A DNA stretch of 64,000 bases from NCBI GenBank assembly GCA_040371205.1, contig AP031382.1, forward strand, positions 1,423,562 to 1,487,561, in the 5' to 3' direction. The DNA is from Rhodanobacter sp. (GTDB taxonomy: Bacteria > Pseudomonadota > Gammaproteobacteria > Xanthomonadales > Rhodanobacteraceae). Under the pieces are notes generated by a model. It was not told where the DNA came from. It did not search any database and saw nothing but the letters and a program-made list of their open reading frames with translations. Shown here piece by piece: positions 32,780 to 42,764 of the stretch (position 1 is the first letter of the stretch; each line of letters opens with the position of its first letter). A program made the translations under genes and the position numbers.

Positions 32780-33583
32780 TCAACTTTCCCATTGGTGGTG
32801 TATGTGCAGCGACAGCCCATCGTCGAACTGCCATGACGTGCCGTTTGCGTCTGCGGATGCGATGTCGTCGCTCAACACGGCGAGCGCCTCGATGCGTTCG
32901 TCGTGTGCGATCACGTCGAGCAGTACGCCGACCGTGCGGCCATCGAGACGCAACGTGTCGCCGGGCGTCGCATGACGCGCGAGTTGCACGCTGCAAAGAC
33001 ACTGTTTCCGCCCACCGCGCCAATGCAGGCGCGCGACGATTTCCTGGCCCGGGTAGCAGCCCTTGTCGATGGCGACGGCCTGCAGCCTGTGCAACGACAG
33101 TGCAGGCGGAAGCAGATCGTCGAGCGCGCGGTCGGGCAGCCATGGCCAACCGAGTTGCAGTTCGGCGTGCCGCCATGCCGAGTCGCCTTCGCCTTCGGCC
33201 GTCAGGCGCAAGCCATGCGTGTCGCAACCGAGCGTGATGCCGTCGGTGCCGGCACGCACTTCGTGCAAGGGGAGTGCGGCAGCGGCGGAGAGTACGGGCC
33301 ATGGTGAGCCCGCTATCGTGAGCTTCGAACGGAACACGTAGCGCCGCAGCGCGTCGCCCATTGCGGCTGCCTCGCCGCCGCGAAGCAGCAGCAGCAGGCG
33401 CTGCTCGTCCAGTCGCGCGAGATGGAAGAGGGCGCGCACGCGGCCCTGTGCGTTCAACCACGCGCTGAACTGCCACGAGCCGACGGTCAGGGCGCGGGTG
33501 TCGCTGCTGAACTGGGCATGCGCGAACGCGAGCGCGTCGGGGCCTTCGATCAGCAGGGTTTCGGCGGGGATGGACTTCGGCAT
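32780..33583 (-). CDS. ygfZ: YgfZ/GcvT-like folate-binding Fe-S maintenance protein
   Basis: Cytoplasmic 267-residue protein of the YgfZ family, which uses tetrahydrofolate to support repair or assembly of certain Fe-S enzymes. The diagnostic motif KGCYPGQE is at residues 174-181 with the essential Cys176. The N-terminal part (HAQFSSDTRAL, WLNAQGRVRALF) matches the GcvT-like fold. It is divergent from the succinate dehydrogenase operon, whose SdhB carries three Fe-S clusters. Confidence 0.92.
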   Translation of the reverse strand: MPKSIPAETLLIEGPDALAFAHAQFSSDTRALTVGSWQFSAWLNAQGRVRALFHLARLDEQRLLLLLRGGEAAAMGDALRRYVFRSKLTIAGSPWPVLSAAAALPLHEVRAGTDGITLGCDTHGLRLTAEGEGDSAWRHAELQLGWPWLPDRALDDLLPPALSLHRLQAVAIDKGCYPGQEIVARLHWRGGRKQCLCSVQLARHATPGDTLRLDGRTVGVLLDVIAHDERIEALAVLSDDIASADANGTSWQFDDGLSLHIHHQWES

Positions 33584-33680
33584 GGCGAAGGCAAGATGTG
33601 GACGGCGGCGGCAAATCGCAAGTCGTCAAGGTTGTGCGGCATTGCGGCAAGTATTAATCTCCCGCAGCTTGCTTTTGACC

Positions 33681-33848
33681 ATGTCCGATACTTCCCGCCC
33701 GACCGAATCCAGCCCCGTTCCCGCTCCGGCGGACGACGCGGCCGTGCCTGCGCGACCCGCGGGGGAGAAGGCGGCGACGGAGCGTCCGGCGCTCGACCCC
33801 ACCCGCTACGGCGACTGGGAGAAGAACGGACGCTGCATCGATTTCTGA
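33681..33848 (+). CDS. SdhAF4-like (DUF1674) succinate dehydrogenase assembly protein
   Basis: Tiny 55-residue protein. The first 35 residues are a Pro/Ala-rich disordered stretch and the C-terminus DPTRYGDWEKNGRCIDF is the conserved DUF1674/SDHAF4 motif. In mitochondria SDHAF4 binds flavinylated SdhA and protects it before assembly with SdhB. The gene is 85 bp upstream of sdhC and on the same strand, a position that agrees with that role. The frame opens further upstream but the ATG at 33681 gives the expected family length. Confidence 0.85.
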   Translation: MSDTSRPTESSPVPAPADDAAVPARPAGEKAATERPALDPTRYGDWEKNGRCIDF

Positions 33849-33933
33849 TGCGTCGCGCGGCGGCATGCGTTGTCGCGCGGAGGCGGTTCGGCTTGGCAGG
33901 CAGTTTCAGCGATTCCACTTCAGGATAGCCGCC

Positions 33934-34329
33934 ATGGCAGATACGCGACGACCGCTCTCTCCGCATATACAGATCTACAAGTGGCAGGTGCAGATGGTGA
34001 CGTCCATCCTGCATCGCGCCACCGGCATCGCGTTGGCCGTGGGCACGCTGCTGGTGGTGTGGGGCCTGCTTTCGCTGGCCGCCGGCGAAGCCGCCTTCGA
34101 CCAGTTCAAGACCTGCATGGGCAGTCCGCTGGGCATGATCCTGCTGGTCGGCTGGAGCTGGGCGTTGTTCTACCACCTGTGCAACGGCATCCGTCACCTG
34201 CTGCAGGACACCGGCGCGGGTTACGCGATTCCGCAGTTCGTGCGTTCGAGTTGGTTGTCGGTGGTCGTCAGCCTGCTTCTGGTGGGCCTCGTCTGGGCCT
34301 GTGTGCTGACCTGCGGAGGTGCGGCATGA
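33934..34329 (+). CDS. sdhC: Succinate dehydrogenase cytochrome b556 subunit
   Basis: Membrane anchor of complex II, 131 residues with three transmembrane helices. [13 protein letters not shown] (about 6-18) and [14 protein letters not shown] (about 24-37) are the sdhC signatures with quinone-site Ser and Arg, and the heme-ligand His is in [12 protein letters not shown]. The ATG at 33934 follows a modest ribosome binding site, and the stop overlaps sdhD by 4 bp. Confidence 0.96.
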   Translation: MADTRRPLSPHIQIYKWQVQMVTSILHRATGIALAVGTLLVVWGLLSLAAGEAAFDQFKTCMGSPLGMILLVGWSWALFYHLCNGIRHLLQDTGAGYAIPQFVRSSWLSVVVSLLLVGLVWACVLTCGGAA

Positions 34330-34721
34330 GCGCGAACGCGAAAGACCTGCGCAACCCGCTGAAGCGCGCGCGCGGCTTCGGCTCGGCACAGTCGGGCGTG
34401 GGCCACTGGTGGACGCAGCGCGTCACCGCCGCGGCCCTGATCCTGCTCGGCCTGTGGTTCGTGTTCACCGTGCTGTCGCTGACGCATGCCGACTACGCCA
34501 CGGCCAAGGCCGCTGTGGCGAAGCCGTGGAACGCGCTGCTGCTGATCCTGTTCGTGGTCACCATGTTCTGGCACGCCGTGCTCGGCCTGCAGGTGGTGAT
34601 CGAAGACTACGTGCACACCCGCTGGAAGGAAGTGGTTCTGCTGGTGGCGATCAAGTTTCTCGCGGTGCTGTGCGCGCTCGCGGGCGTGCTGTCCGTTCTG
34701 CGCATCGCACTGGGAGCCTGA
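34326..34721 (+). CDS. sdhD: Succinate dehydrogenase membrane anchor subunit
   Basis: Second membrane anchor, 131 residues with three hydrophobic helices. Features are [20 protein letters not shown] near the N-terminus and [17 protein letters not shown], which holds the likely heme-ligand His and quinone-site residues. It overlaps sdhC by 4 bp and ends 5 bp before sdhA. Confidence 0.95.
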   Translation: MSANAKDLRNPLKRARGFGSAQSGVGHWWTQRVTAAALILLGLWFVFTVLSLTHADYATAKAAVAKPWNALLLILFVVTMFWHAVLGLQVVIEDYVHTRWKEVVLLVAIKFLAVLCALAGVLSVLRIALGA

Positions 34722-34726
34722 GTCCG

Positions 34727-36514
34727 ATGGAAAGCTACAAGATCCAGCAACACAAGTTCGACGTGATCGTGGTCGGCGCCGGTGGCGCGGGCCTGCGCGC
34801 CACGTTCGGCCTGGCCGAGAAGGGCCTGAAGACCGCGTGCATCACCAAGGTGTTCCCGACCCGTTCGCACACCGTGGCGGCGCAGGGCGGCATTGCCGCT
34901 GCGCTCGGCAACATGGGCGAGGACGACTGGCGCTTCCACTTCTACGACACCATCAAGGGTTCGGATTGGCTGGGTGACCAGGACGCCATCGAGTATATGT
35001 GCCGCGAGGCCATTCCCTCGATCTACGAACTGGAACACTACGGCGTGCCGTTCTCGCGCACCGACGAAGGCCGCATCTACCAGCGCCCGTTCGGCGGCAT
35101 GACCACGCACTACGGCAAGGGCACCGCGCAGCGCACCTGCGCCGCCGCCGACCGCACCGGCCACGCCATCCTGCACACGCTGTACCAGCAGGCGCTGGCG
35201 CACGACGCCACGTTCTTCATCGAATACTTCGCCATCGACCTCATCTTCGACGACGAGGGCGTCTGCCGCGGCGTGCTGGCGCTGGACCTGAACGAGGGGA
35301 CGCTGCACCTGTTCCGCGGCCAGGCCGTGGTGCTGGCTACCGGCGGCTACGGCCGCGCCTACTTCAGCGCCACTTCGGCGCACACCTGCACCGGCGACGG
35401 CGGCGGCATGGTGCTGCGCGCGGGCCTGGCGCTGCAGGACCTGGAGTTCGTGCAGTTCCATCCCACCGGCATCTACGGCGCAGGCTGCCTGATCACCGAA
35501 GGCGTGCGCGGCGAAGGCGGTTACCTCACCAACTCCGAGGGCGAGCGCTTCATGGAGCGCTATGCGCCCAGCGCGAAGGACCTGGCCTCGCGCGACGTGG
35601 TCAGCCGCGCGATCACCATCGAGGTGCGCGAGGGCCGCGGCGTGGGCGAGCACAAGGACCACGCCTTCCTCAACCTGATGCACCTCGGCCCCGAGGTGAT
35701 CCACGAGCGCCTGCCGGGCATCGCCGAATCGGCGCGCATCTTCGCCGGCGTGGACGTGACCAAGGAGCCGATCCCGATCCTGCCCACCGTGCATTACAAC
35801 ATGGGCGGCATCCCGACCAACTACCACGGCGAAGTGGTGCAGAAGAAGGGCGACGACGTCGACGCCGTGGTGCCGGGCCTGTTCGCCATCGGCGAGGCGG
35901 CCTGCGTGTCGGTGCACGGCGCCAACCGGCTTGGCTCCAACTCGCTGCTCGATCTGGTGGTGTTCGGCCGCGCCGTGTCGCACCGCTGCGCCGAACTGAT
36001 CAAGCCGGGCGCGGCGCACAAGGACCTGCCGGCCAGCGCGCTGGACAAGGCGCTGGCCCGCTTCGACGGCCTGCGCAACGCCGACGGCGAGCTGCCGGCC
36101 GCGAAGATCCGCCTCGACATGCAGCGCACCATGCAGTCCGACGCGGCGGTATTCCGCACCGGCGAGACGTTGAAGGAAGGCTGCAGCAAGATCGACGCCG
36201 TGCACGCTTCGTTCAAGCACGTGCGTACCAGCGACCGTTCGCTGGTGTGGAACTCGGACCTGATCGAGACGCTGGAACTGGCCAACCTGCTCGACCAGGC
36301 GGTGGGCACCATGCACTCGGCCGAACAACGCACGGAAAGCCGCGGCGCCCACGCGCGCGAGGATTTCCCCGACCGCGACGACCACAACTGGCAGAAGCAC
36401 ACCATGGTCAAGGTGGACGAGAACGGCAAGGCCAGCTTCGACTTCCGCCCGGTGCACATGTACACCCTGACCGACGAGGTCGAAGTGGTGCCGCCGAAGA
36501 AGCGCGTTTACTGA
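34727..36514 (+). CDS. sdhA: Succinate dehydrogenase flavoprotein subunit
   Basis: Catalytic subunit of complex II, 595 residues. The FAD-binding motif is [11 protein letters not shown] (about 15-25), the covalent FAD attachment is His48 in [10 protein letters not shown], substrate-site motifs include [11 protein letters not shown] and the His/Arg pairs in [11 protein letters not shown] and [18 protein letters not shown]. Full family length. The start follows sdhD by 5 bp. SdhE encoded downstream is the expected flavinylation factor. Confidence 0.98.
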   Translation: MESYKIQQHKFDVIVVGAGGAGLRATFGLAEKGLKTACITKVFPTRSHTVAAQGGIAAALGNMGEDDWRFHFYDTIKGSDWLGDQDAIEYMCREAIPSIYELEHYGVPFSRTDEGRIYQRPFGGMTTHYGKGTAQRTCAAADRTGHAILHTLYQQALAHDATFFIEYFAIDLIFDDEGVCRGVLALDLNEGTLHLFRGQAVVLATGGYGRAYFSATSAHTCTGDGGGMVLRAGLALQDLEFVQFHPTGIYGAGCLITEGVRGEGGYLTNSEGERFMERYAPSAKDLASRDVVSRAITIEVREGRGVGEHKDHAFLNLMHLGPEVIHERLPGIAESARIFAGVDVTKEPIPILPTVHYNMGGIPTNYHGEVVQKKGDDVDAVVPGLFAIGEAACVSVHGANRLGSNSLLDLVVFGRAVSHRCAELIKPGAAHKDLPASALDKALARFDGLRNADGELPAAKIRLDMQRTMQSDAAVFRTGETLKEGCSKIDAVHASFKHVRTSDRSLVWNSDLIETLELANLLDQAVGTMHSAEQRTESRGAHAREDFPDRDDHNWQKHTMVKVDENGKASFDFRPVHMYTLTDEVEVVPPKKRVY

Positions 36515-36524
36515 CGAAGGGCAG

Positions 36525-36541
36525 GAACCATCGGGTTCTTT
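36525..36541 (+). other. Small hairpin between sdhA and sdhB
   Basis: GAACC (36525-36529) and GGTTC (36534-36538) form a 5-bp stem with a 4-nt loop, followed by TTT. It sits 10 bp past the sdhA stop in the 90-bp gap before sdhB. It is too weak for a full terminator but could partly attenuate or mark an RNA-processing site. Confidence 0.35.
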
Positions 36542-36604
36542 CAACGTTGTACCGGCGCTCGCCAGACGAGCTGTTGCCGCTAGCACGAGCAGAGTGAGGC
36601 AAAC

Positions 36605-37384
36605 GTGGCAGAGTTTTCGCTACCCAAGAATTCCAAGATCCAGCCCGGCAAGCACTTCCCGGCGAAAGACGCGAAGAAGCCGCGCACCTTCCGCATCTAC
36701 CGCTGGAGCCCGGACGACGGCCAGAACCCGCGCATCGACACCTACGAGGTGGACATGGCCGCGTGCGGCCCGATGGTTCTGGACGCGCTGCTGAAGATCA
36801 AGAACGAGATCGACCCCACGCTCACGCTGCGCCGCTCGTGCCGCGAAGGCATCTGCGGTTCGTGCGCGATGAACATCGACGGCACCAACACGCTGGCGTG
36901 CATCTGCGCCGTCGACAGCGTGGCCAAGGGCGACGTGAAGATCTATCCGCTGCCGCACATGCCGGTGGTGAAGGACCTGGTGCCCGACCTCACGCACTTC
37001 TACGCCCAGTTCGCCTCGATCAAGCCGTGGATGCGCACGCAGAGCGCGAAGCCGGACCGCGAGCGCCTGCAGTCGCCGGAAGACCGCAAGAAGCTCGACG
37101 GCCTGTACGAGTGCATCCTGTGCGCCTGCTGCTCCACGTCGTGCCCCAGCTACTGGTGGAACGGCGACCGCTACCTCGGCCCGGCGATCCTGCTGCAGGC
37201 CTACCGCTGGATCGTGGACAGCCGCGACGAGGACACCGGTGCGCGCCTGGACGACCTGGAAGACCCGTTCAAGCTCTACCGCTGCCACACCATCATGAAC
37301 TGCGCGCGCACCTGCCCGAAGGGCCTCAACCCGGCCAAGGCGATCGCGGAGATCAAGAAGCTGATGGTGGAGCGCCGCGCGTAA
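36605..37384 (+). CDS. sdhB: Succinate dehydrogenase iron-sulfur subunit
   Basis: Electron-transfer subunit of 259 residues. Cysteines for the 2Fe-2S cluster lie in [14 protein letters not shown] and the later ACIC, the 4Fe-4S cluster in [12 protein letters not shown], and the 3Fe-4S cluster in [17 protein letters not shown]. Translation starts at a GTG (36605) because this gives the standard N-terminus. The 90-bp gap from sdhA is wider than the other spacings in this operon. Confidence 0.97.
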   Translation: MAEFSLPKNSKIQPGKHFPAKDAKKPRTFRIYRWSPDDGQNPRIDTYEVDMAACGPMVLDALLKIKNEIDPTLTLRRSCREGICGSCAMNIDGTNTLACICAVDSVAKGDVKIYPLPHMPVVKDLVPDLTHFYAQFASIKPWMRTQSAKPDRERLQSPEDRKKLDGLYECILCACCSTSCPSYWWNGDRYLGPAILLQAYRWIVDSRDEDTGARLDDLEDPFKLYRCHTIMNCARTCPKGLNPAKAIAEIKKLMVERRA

Positions 37385-37449
37385 GCATGCAGCTTTCCCC
37401 TCTCCTGGCGGGAGGGGAAACGTACCGACAGGAGCGCCCCCCGCGTTTT

Positions 37450-37698
37450 ATGGACGAGGCCCGCATCAAACGCATGCGTTGGCGCACGCGCCGAGGCACC
37501 CGCGAACTCGACGCGCTGTTCGGCGGCTGGTTGGACGAAGCCTTCGCGCATGCCGGCGAAGCGCAGCAGCAGGCGTTCGACGAACTGCTCGACGTGCAGG
37601 ACCCCGACCTGTGGGACTGGGTGATGGGGCACGCCACGGCGCCGCGCGCGGACTGGCAGGCGATCATCGATGACATCCGCGCCCGCCATCGGCTTTGA
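37450..37698 (+). CDS. sdhE: SdhE, FAD assembly factor for succinate dehydrogenase
   Basis: Small helical protein of 82 residues (old name YgfY/CptB). The conserved flavinylation surface RRGTRELD is at about 15-22, and the body (LFGGWLDEAF, DVQDPDLWDWVMG) is typical. It promotes covalent FAD attachment to SdhA encoded upstream. Its 3' end overlaps the next gene by 29 bp, the same pairing as ygfY-ygfX in Escherichia coli. Confidence 0.93.
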   Translation: MDEARIKRMRWRTRRGTRELDALFGGWLDEAFAHAGEAQQQAFDELLDVQDPDLWDWVMGHATAPRADWQAIIDDIRARHRL

Positions 37699-38104
37699 AT
37701 ACCGCCCCTCGCGCTGGCTACCGCGCCTGCTGTGGTCGTGCGCAGTGCTTTGCCTGCTGGCCATTGCCCTGGCCGGGGTGCCGGTCGGGTTGAAATGGCC
37801 GTTGGCGTTGCTGGTGGCGGTACTGACATGGCGTGCCGTGCGTCGGCATGAGCGCTCGCCGGTGACCGCTGCGGGGTGGAACGCGGAGGGCGGCTGGAGC
37901 CTGCGTTTCGCCGACGGCAGCGATGCCGCCGCCACGCTCGCTTCGTTCCGCGTGCTGGGCGCGGCAATCCTGCTGCGCTTGCGCATGGCGTCGAAGGGCG
38001 AGCAGGTGTTGCTGCTGGCGCCGGACAACAGCGATGCCGACATCCGCCGCCGTCTGCGCATGCGCCTGGCCGCGCAGAGCGGGCTGGCCGACGCCCGCAT
38101 CTGA
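37670..38104 (+). CDS. ygfX: YgfX/CptA-like membrane protein
   Basis: Inner-membrane protein of 144 residues with two adjacent transmembrane helices (about 19-36 and 40-56) followed by a soluble domain (GWSLRFADGSDAAATLAS, ADIRRRLRMRLA). Length, topology and the overlap with sdhE fit YgfX (CptA), once described as the toxin of a toxin-antitoxin pair with SdhE, although that assignment is disputed. Sequence recognition alone is weak; context carries the call. Confidence 0.75.
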   Translation: MTSAPAIGFEYRPSRWLPRLLWSCAVLCLLAIALAGVPVGLKWPLALLVAVLTWRAVRRHERSPVTAAGWNAEGGWSLRFADGSDAAATLASFRVLGAAILLRLRMASKGEQVLLLAPDNSDADIRRRLRMRLAAQSGLADARI

Positions 38105-38210
38105 ACCGTCGCCGCGCGGGCACTTCGCGCCGCCTGCGTTGTCTGTGCGAATGCCGGATAATGCCGGCCCAGCCGGGCGAGCCGCCCATCGAACCCAAAG
38201 CGACCCGTCC

Positions 38211-39452
38211 ATGTTCCGACCGCTAGAGCTTTTCATCGGCCTGCGCTACACCCGCGCCAAGCGGCGCAACCAGTTCATCTCCTTCATCTCCGCGGTCTCC
38301 ATCGTGTGCATCTCGATCAGCGTGATCGCGCTGATCACGGTGATGTCGGTGATGAACGGCTTCGACTACCAGATGAAGTCGCGCATCCTCGGCGCGATCT
38401 CGCACGCCACCATCTCCGGTATCGGGCAGAGCATGGAGGACTGGCCGCGTGCGCTGAAGATCGCCGAGGCCAACCCGCACGTGAAGGGCGCCGCGCCCTA
38501 CGTGGAAATCCAGGCGCTGCTGCAGGGCCGTGCGCCGGCGGCCGCGATGGTGCGCGGCATCGTTCCCAGCCTCGAACCCAAGGTGGTCGACATCGGCCAG
38601 CACATGGTGCACGGCAAGCTGGACGCGCTCACCCCGGGCAGCTGGAACATCGTGCTCGGTCAGGATCTCGCCACCCAGCTCGGCGTGGGCGTGGGCGACC
38701 AGGTGGTGATGGCGGTGCCGGAATTCCGCGCCACCCCGTTCGGCGGCGTGCCGCGCATGCGCGGCTTCCACGTGGTGGGCACGTTCTCGATGGGCATGGA
38801 GCAGTTCGACTCCGGCCTCGCGCTGGTCAACATCGAGGATGCCGAGAAGCTCGACAGCCTGAGCGGGCCCAGCGGCATCCGCCTGAAGCTGGACGACCTT
38901 TTCAACGCGCGGCCGGTGGCGCACGAGCTGGCCGACCAGTTGGGACAGATCTACCAGGTGCGCACCTGGGAGCAGGACAACGCCAACCTGTTCTCGGCGC
39001 TCACAATGGAGAAAAAGGTGATGGGCATCATCCTGTCGCTGATCGTGCTGGTGGCGGTGATCAACCTCGTGTCGATGCTGATGATGCTGGTCACCGACAA
39101 GCAGGCCGACATCGCCATCCTGCGCACGCTGGGCGCCACGCCGCGCAGCGTGATGGGCATGTTCATGGTGCAGGGCCTGCTGGTGGGGCTGGTCGGCATC
39201 GGCTTCGGCGTGAGCCTGGGTTCGCTGCTGTCGTGGAAGCTGCCGGGCATCGTGAAATGGATCGAGCACGTGTTCCACGTGCAGTTCCTCTCGCCCGACG
39301 TGTACTACATCAGCGAGGTGCCCAGCCGGCTCGAACTGCACGACGTGGTCTGGGTGGCGCTGGTCACCTTCGCGTTCTCGCTGCTGGCTACCTTGTATCC
39401 CGCGTGGCGCGCCTCGCGCACGCAGCCGGCGCAGGCGCTGCGCTATGAGTGA
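38211..39452 (+). CDS. lolC: Lipoprotein-releasing ABC permease LolC/LolE
   Basis: Inner-membrane permease of 413 residues with the MacB-like periplasmic domain between helix 1 (about 21-50) and three C-terminal FtsX helices (about 270-400). The N-terminus [20 protein letters not shown] and the C-terminus [18 protein letters not shown] are diagnostic. It extracts mature lipoproteins for LolA. Only one LolC/E-type gene is present, next to lolD, so either a homodimer works or lolE lies elsewhere. Confidence 0.95.
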   Translation: MFRPLELFIGLRYTRAKRRNQFISFISAVSIVCISISVIALITVMSVMNGFDYQMKSRILGAISHATISGIGQSMEDWPRALKIAEANPHVKGAAPYVEIQALLQGRAPAAAMVRGIVPSLEPKVVDIGQHMVHGKLDALTPGSWNIVLGQDLATQLGVGVGDQVVMAVPEFRATPFGGVPRMRGFHVVGTFSMGMEQFDSGLALVNIEDAEKLDSLSGPSGIRLKLDDLFNARPVAHELADQLGQIYQVRTWEQDNANLFSALTMEKKVMGIILSLIVLVAVINLVSMLMMLVTDKQADIAILRTLGATPRSVMGMFMVQGLLVGLVGIGFGVSLGSLLSWKLPGIVKWIEHVFHVQFLSPDVYYISEVPSRLELHDVVWVALVTFAFSLLATLYPAWRASRTQPAQALRYE

Positions 39453-40158
39453 GAAGACCCCGATGCCGTCGAACACACCCGTGCTGCGCGCCACCCGCGT
39501 GGCCAAGACCTACGCCGAAGGCGGCCTGCGCACCGAAGTGCTCGCCGACGTCAGCTTCGAGCTGAAGCGTGGCGAGACCATGGCCATCGTCGGCGCCTCT
39601 GGCACCGGAAAGAGCACCCTGCTGCACATCCTCGGCGGACTGGACACGCTGAGCGCCGGCGAGGTGGAAGTGGACGGCCGCCAGTTGTCGAAACTTTCCG
39701 ATGCCGAGCGTGGCCGCGTGCGCAACCGCTCGCTGGGCTTCGTCTACCAGTTCCACCACCTGCTGCCCGAGTTCACCGCGCTGGAGAACGTGTGCATGCC
39801 GCTGCTGATCCGCGGCACCGCGATTGCCGATGCGCGCAAGCAGGCATCGGCGCTGTTGGAGCGGGTGGGCCTGGGGGCGCGCATCGACCACAAGCCGGCT
39901 GAACTCTCCGGCGGCGAACGCCAGCGTTGCGCGGTGGCGCGTGCGCTGGTGACCAAGCCGGCCTGCGTGCTGGGCGACGAACCCACCGGCAACCTCGACG
40001 AGGGCAATGCGGCGCAGGTCTACGAGCTGATGCTGGAACTCAACCGCGAGGTGGGTACCAGCTTCATCCTGGTGACCCACGACACGCGGCTGGCGGCGCG
40101 GATGGATCGCACCCTGGTGCTGCATGAAGGCGTGTTGCGCGAGCAGGCGCGCGGCTGA
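39445..40158 (+). CDS. lolD: Lipoprotein-releasing ATPase LolD
   Basis: ABC ATPase of 237 residues. Walker A is GASGTGKST (about 50-58), the Q-loop [11 protein letters not shown] is characteristic of LolD, the signature is LSGGERQR, and Walker B is [13 protein letters not shown]. It overlaps the permease gene by 8 bp. Confidence 0.97.
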   Translation: MSEKTPMPSNTPVLRATRVAKTYAEGGLRTEVLADVSFELKRGETMAIVGASGTGKSTLLHILGGLDTLSAGEVEVDGRQLSKLSDAERGRVRNRSLGFVYQFHHLLPEFTALENVCMPLLIRGTAIADARKQASALLERVGLGARIDHKPAELSGGERQRCAVARALVTKPACVLGDEPTGNLDEGNAAQVYELMLELNREVGTSFILVTHDTRLAARMDRTLVLHEGVLREQARG

Positions 40159-40355
40159 GGGTTGTGCCTTGTAAGGGATGCGCGCGGCACGCGTGCGCCT
40201 TCGCGCCCTGGCTCGCCTGCGGCGGGCCTCCGGTGGTGCGCTGCCTGGCGCGTCCGGCGCATGCTTCCGAAGGGGCGTAGCCTTACACGTTTTTCGTCCA
40301 ATTCCGTGCCGGGGACGGGTTAGCCTCGTTCGCTCCATCCGACATCGGGCAGGGC
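40159..40355. other. 197-bp gap between lolD and comEC with distal inverted repeat
   Basis: No gene is seen. TGTAAGG (40170-40176) and CCTTACA (40281-40287) are exact reverse complements 104 bp apart, bracketing GC-rich sequence with GCGCC/GGCGC half-sites. It resembles a short dispersed repeat or could hold the comEC promoter; no clear promoter is visible. Confidence 0.4.
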
Positions 40356-42677
40356 ATGGCGCTGGCGCGCGACAAACCATTCACGGCGACCCTGGCGGCG
40401 CCAGCGCTGCTGCTCGGCGTGTTGTTCGTGCAGTGGCTGCCGGTGCTGCCGCCGCGCTCGCTTTCGGTGCTTTTGCTGTTGCCGGTGGCCGCGGCGTTCT
40501 GGCGTTGGCCGCGCTGGCGTTTGCCGTTGTGTTGCTGCGCAGGCGTGTCGTGGGCGATGGCCTGCGGAGCGGGCGCAATGGATGCGCGTCTGCCGCGCGA
40601 TCTGGAAGGCCGCGATTTCATGGTGACCGGGCGCATCACCGACCTGCCGCAGGTGCGCGAGGACGCCACGCGTTTCGCACTGTCGGTCGATGGCGCCACG
40701 CTGGACGGCAAGTCCGTGTCCCTGCGCGGGCGCGTGATGGTGTCGTGGTACGACGATGCGCCGCCACTCGCGCCGTGTGGGCGCTGGCGTCTCCTGCTGC
40801 GGTTGAAGCGGCCGCGCGGCCTGCTCGATCCCGGTACGGCGGACGGCGAACGCATGGCTCTGCAGCGCCGCATCGTGGCTACCGGCTACGTGCGCACGAA
40901 CGAGTCCAACGCTCCGCTCGGTCGCGCTGCGTGGTGCGTGGATGGCGTGCGCGCCGCGATCTCGCGCGGCATCGCGGCGCGGGTGGGCGACCCGCACGAT
41001 GCCGCGTTGCTGCAAGCCTTCGCGGTAGGCGACACGCGCGGCCTGAGCGAGGGCGACTGGGCGGTGGCGCGCGCCAACGGCATTCCGCACCTGATCGCGA
41101 TTTCCGGCTTCCACGTGGGCGTGGTGGCGATCATCGGCGCGTGGCTGGCTGGTGCGCTGTACCTGGTGTGGCCAGGGCTCGCGTTGCGCCTGCCGCGTGT
41201 GCAGGCGCAGGCGGCGGGCGCGCTGCTGATGGCGGGGATCTACGGCGCATTGGCCGGCTTCGGCCTGCCCACGGTGCGCACCTTGCTGATGATCGCGGTG
41301 GTGGCGCTGGCGCGTTGCGCGCGGCGCGGCGGCAACGGTGCGCACGCGCTGGCGCTGGCCTTGATCGCCATTCTTGCGTTCGACCCACTGGCGGTGCTGG
41401 CGGCGGGCTTCTGGTTGTCGTTCACCGGCGTGGCCTTGTTGATGCTGTGCCTGCAGTCGCGCGGGCGCGGCTTGCGTGCGTTCCTGCACGAGCTCACGGC
41501 GGGCCAGTTGCTGATGACGCTGGCGCTGCTGCCGCTCACGCTGTGGTTTTTCGGCGAGGCCTCGCTGGTGGGGGCACTGTCCAACCTCATCGCGGTGCCG
41601 TTCGTCAGTTTCGTCATCGTGCCCTGCGTGTTGCTGGGTACCGTGCTGCTCGGCGCGTGCCCGCCGCTGGCCACGCCGGTGCTGTGGCTGGCGGCGAAAC
41701 TCGCGCATGCGCAATGGTGGTTGCTGGCGCGCATGGCGACATGGCCCGGCGCGCACTGGTATCTGCCCGAGGTGCAGCCATGGGCGCTGTTGTTGGCCAC
41801 GTTGGGCGCGCTGTGGCTGTTCCTGCCGCGCGGCGTGCCGTTGCGCGCGCTTGGCATTGTGCTGTTCATGCCGCTGTTGTGGCCGATCTTGCCGAGGCCG
41901 GCCGACGGCGCGTTCGAGGCCTGGGTGCTGGACGTGGGGCAGGGCCTGTCGGTGCTGTTGCGCACGCGCGACCACACCCTGCTGTACGACACCGGTGCGC
42001 GCTATCCCTCGGGCTACGACCTGGGCGAGGCGGCGGTGTTGCCGTCCATCCATGCACTGGGCATCGCGCGGCTCGACATCTTGATGGTGAGCCACGCGGA
42101 CAACGACCACGCCGGCGGTGCCGATGCCGTGGCCGCGGCCTTTCCGGACGCGCGCCGCTATGCGGGCGAACCCGAGCGCATGCATGTACCGATGCAGCGC
42201 TGCGTGGCGGGCCAGGCCTGGGCATGGGACGGTGTGCGCTTTCGCGTGCTCAGTCCGGCGGAGGGCTTGAGCGGCAAGAACAACGACCGCTCCTGCGTGC
42301 TGCTGGTGGAGGGGGCACGCGGCGCCTTCCTGCTCACCGGGGACATCAGCTCGCGGGTCGAGCCGGTGGTGGCGGATGCGTTGGGCGACGGCCCGTCGCC
42401 GGTGTTGCTGGTGCCGCACCATGGCAGCAAGACCTCGTCCAGCGCGGATTTCATCGACGCGGTGGATCCGCCGTTCGCCGTGGTTTCGGCCGGCTGGCGG
42501 AACCGCTTCGGCCACCCGAAGCCGGAGGTGCTGGCGCGCTATGCAGCGGCGGGCGTGCCGGTGTTGAACACCGCCGACAGCGGCGCCATCGCGCTGGATT
42601 TCCCCCGCGATGGCCCGCCCCGCGTCACCTCGCGCTGGCGGCTGCGCGATCCGCGGTATTGGCGCGAGCGGCCTTGA
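40356..42677 (+). CDS. comEC: DNA internalization competence protein ComEC/Rec2
   Basis: Polytopic membrane channel of 773 residues that passes single-stranded DNA into the cytoplasm during natural transformation. It has an N-terminal DUF4131/OB region, the competence domain (NGIPHLIAISGFHVGVVAIIG near 235), and a C-terminal metallo-beta-lactamase domain (LDVGQGLSVLLRTRDHTLLYDTG, SHADNDHAGG, VPHHGSKTS). All three domains are intact. The host therefore encodes at least this part of a DNA-uptake system. Confidence 0.95.
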   Translation: MALARDKPFTATLAAPALLLGVLFVQWLPVLPPRSLSVLLLLPVAAAFWRWPRWRLPLCCCAGVSWAMACGAGAMDARLPRDLEGRDFMVTGRITDLPQVREDATRFALSVDGATLDGKSVSLRGRVMVSWYDDAPPLAPCGRWRLLLRLKRPRGLLDPGTADGERMALQRRIVATGYVRTNESNAPLGRAAWCVDGVRAAISRGIAARVGDPHDAALLQAFAVGDTRGLSEGDWAVARANGIPHLIAISGFHVGVVAIIGAWLAGALYLVWPGLALRLPRVQAQAAGALLMAGIYGALAGFGLPTVRTLLMIAVVALARCARRGGNGAHALALALIAILAFDPLAVLAAGFWLSFTGVALLMLCLQSRGRGLRAFLHELTAGQLLMTLALLPLTLWFFGEASLVGALSNLIAVPFVSFVIVPCVLLGTVLLGACPPLATPVLWLAAKLAHAQWWLLARMATWPGAHWYLPEVQPWALLLATLGALWLFLPRGVPLRALGIVLFMPLLWPILPRPADGAFEAWVLDVGQGLSVLLRTRDHTLLYDTGARYPSGYDLGEAAVLPSIHALGIARLDILMVSHADNDHAGGADAVAAAFPDARRYAGEPERMHVPMQRCVAGQAWAWDGVRFRVLSPAEGLSGKNNDRSCVLLVEGARGAFLLTGDISSRVEPVVADALGDGPSPVLLVPHHGSKTSSSADFIDAVDPPFAVVSAGWRNRFGHPKPEVLARYAAAGVPVLNTADSGAIALDFPRDGPPRVTSRWRLRDPRYWRERP

Positions 42678-42764
42678 TTCTCCGGACTGCCACACCCACC
42701 ACGGAAGCGTGCGGGGCGGCTGCTATGATGCGGCCTCTTGTTTTGAACGTCCGGTGGAACGAAC

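Noticed and set aside
34319-34726. N-terminal extension of sdhA
   Set aside because: It is an out-of-frame copy of sdhD; the ATG at 34727 matches family length and FAD motif position.
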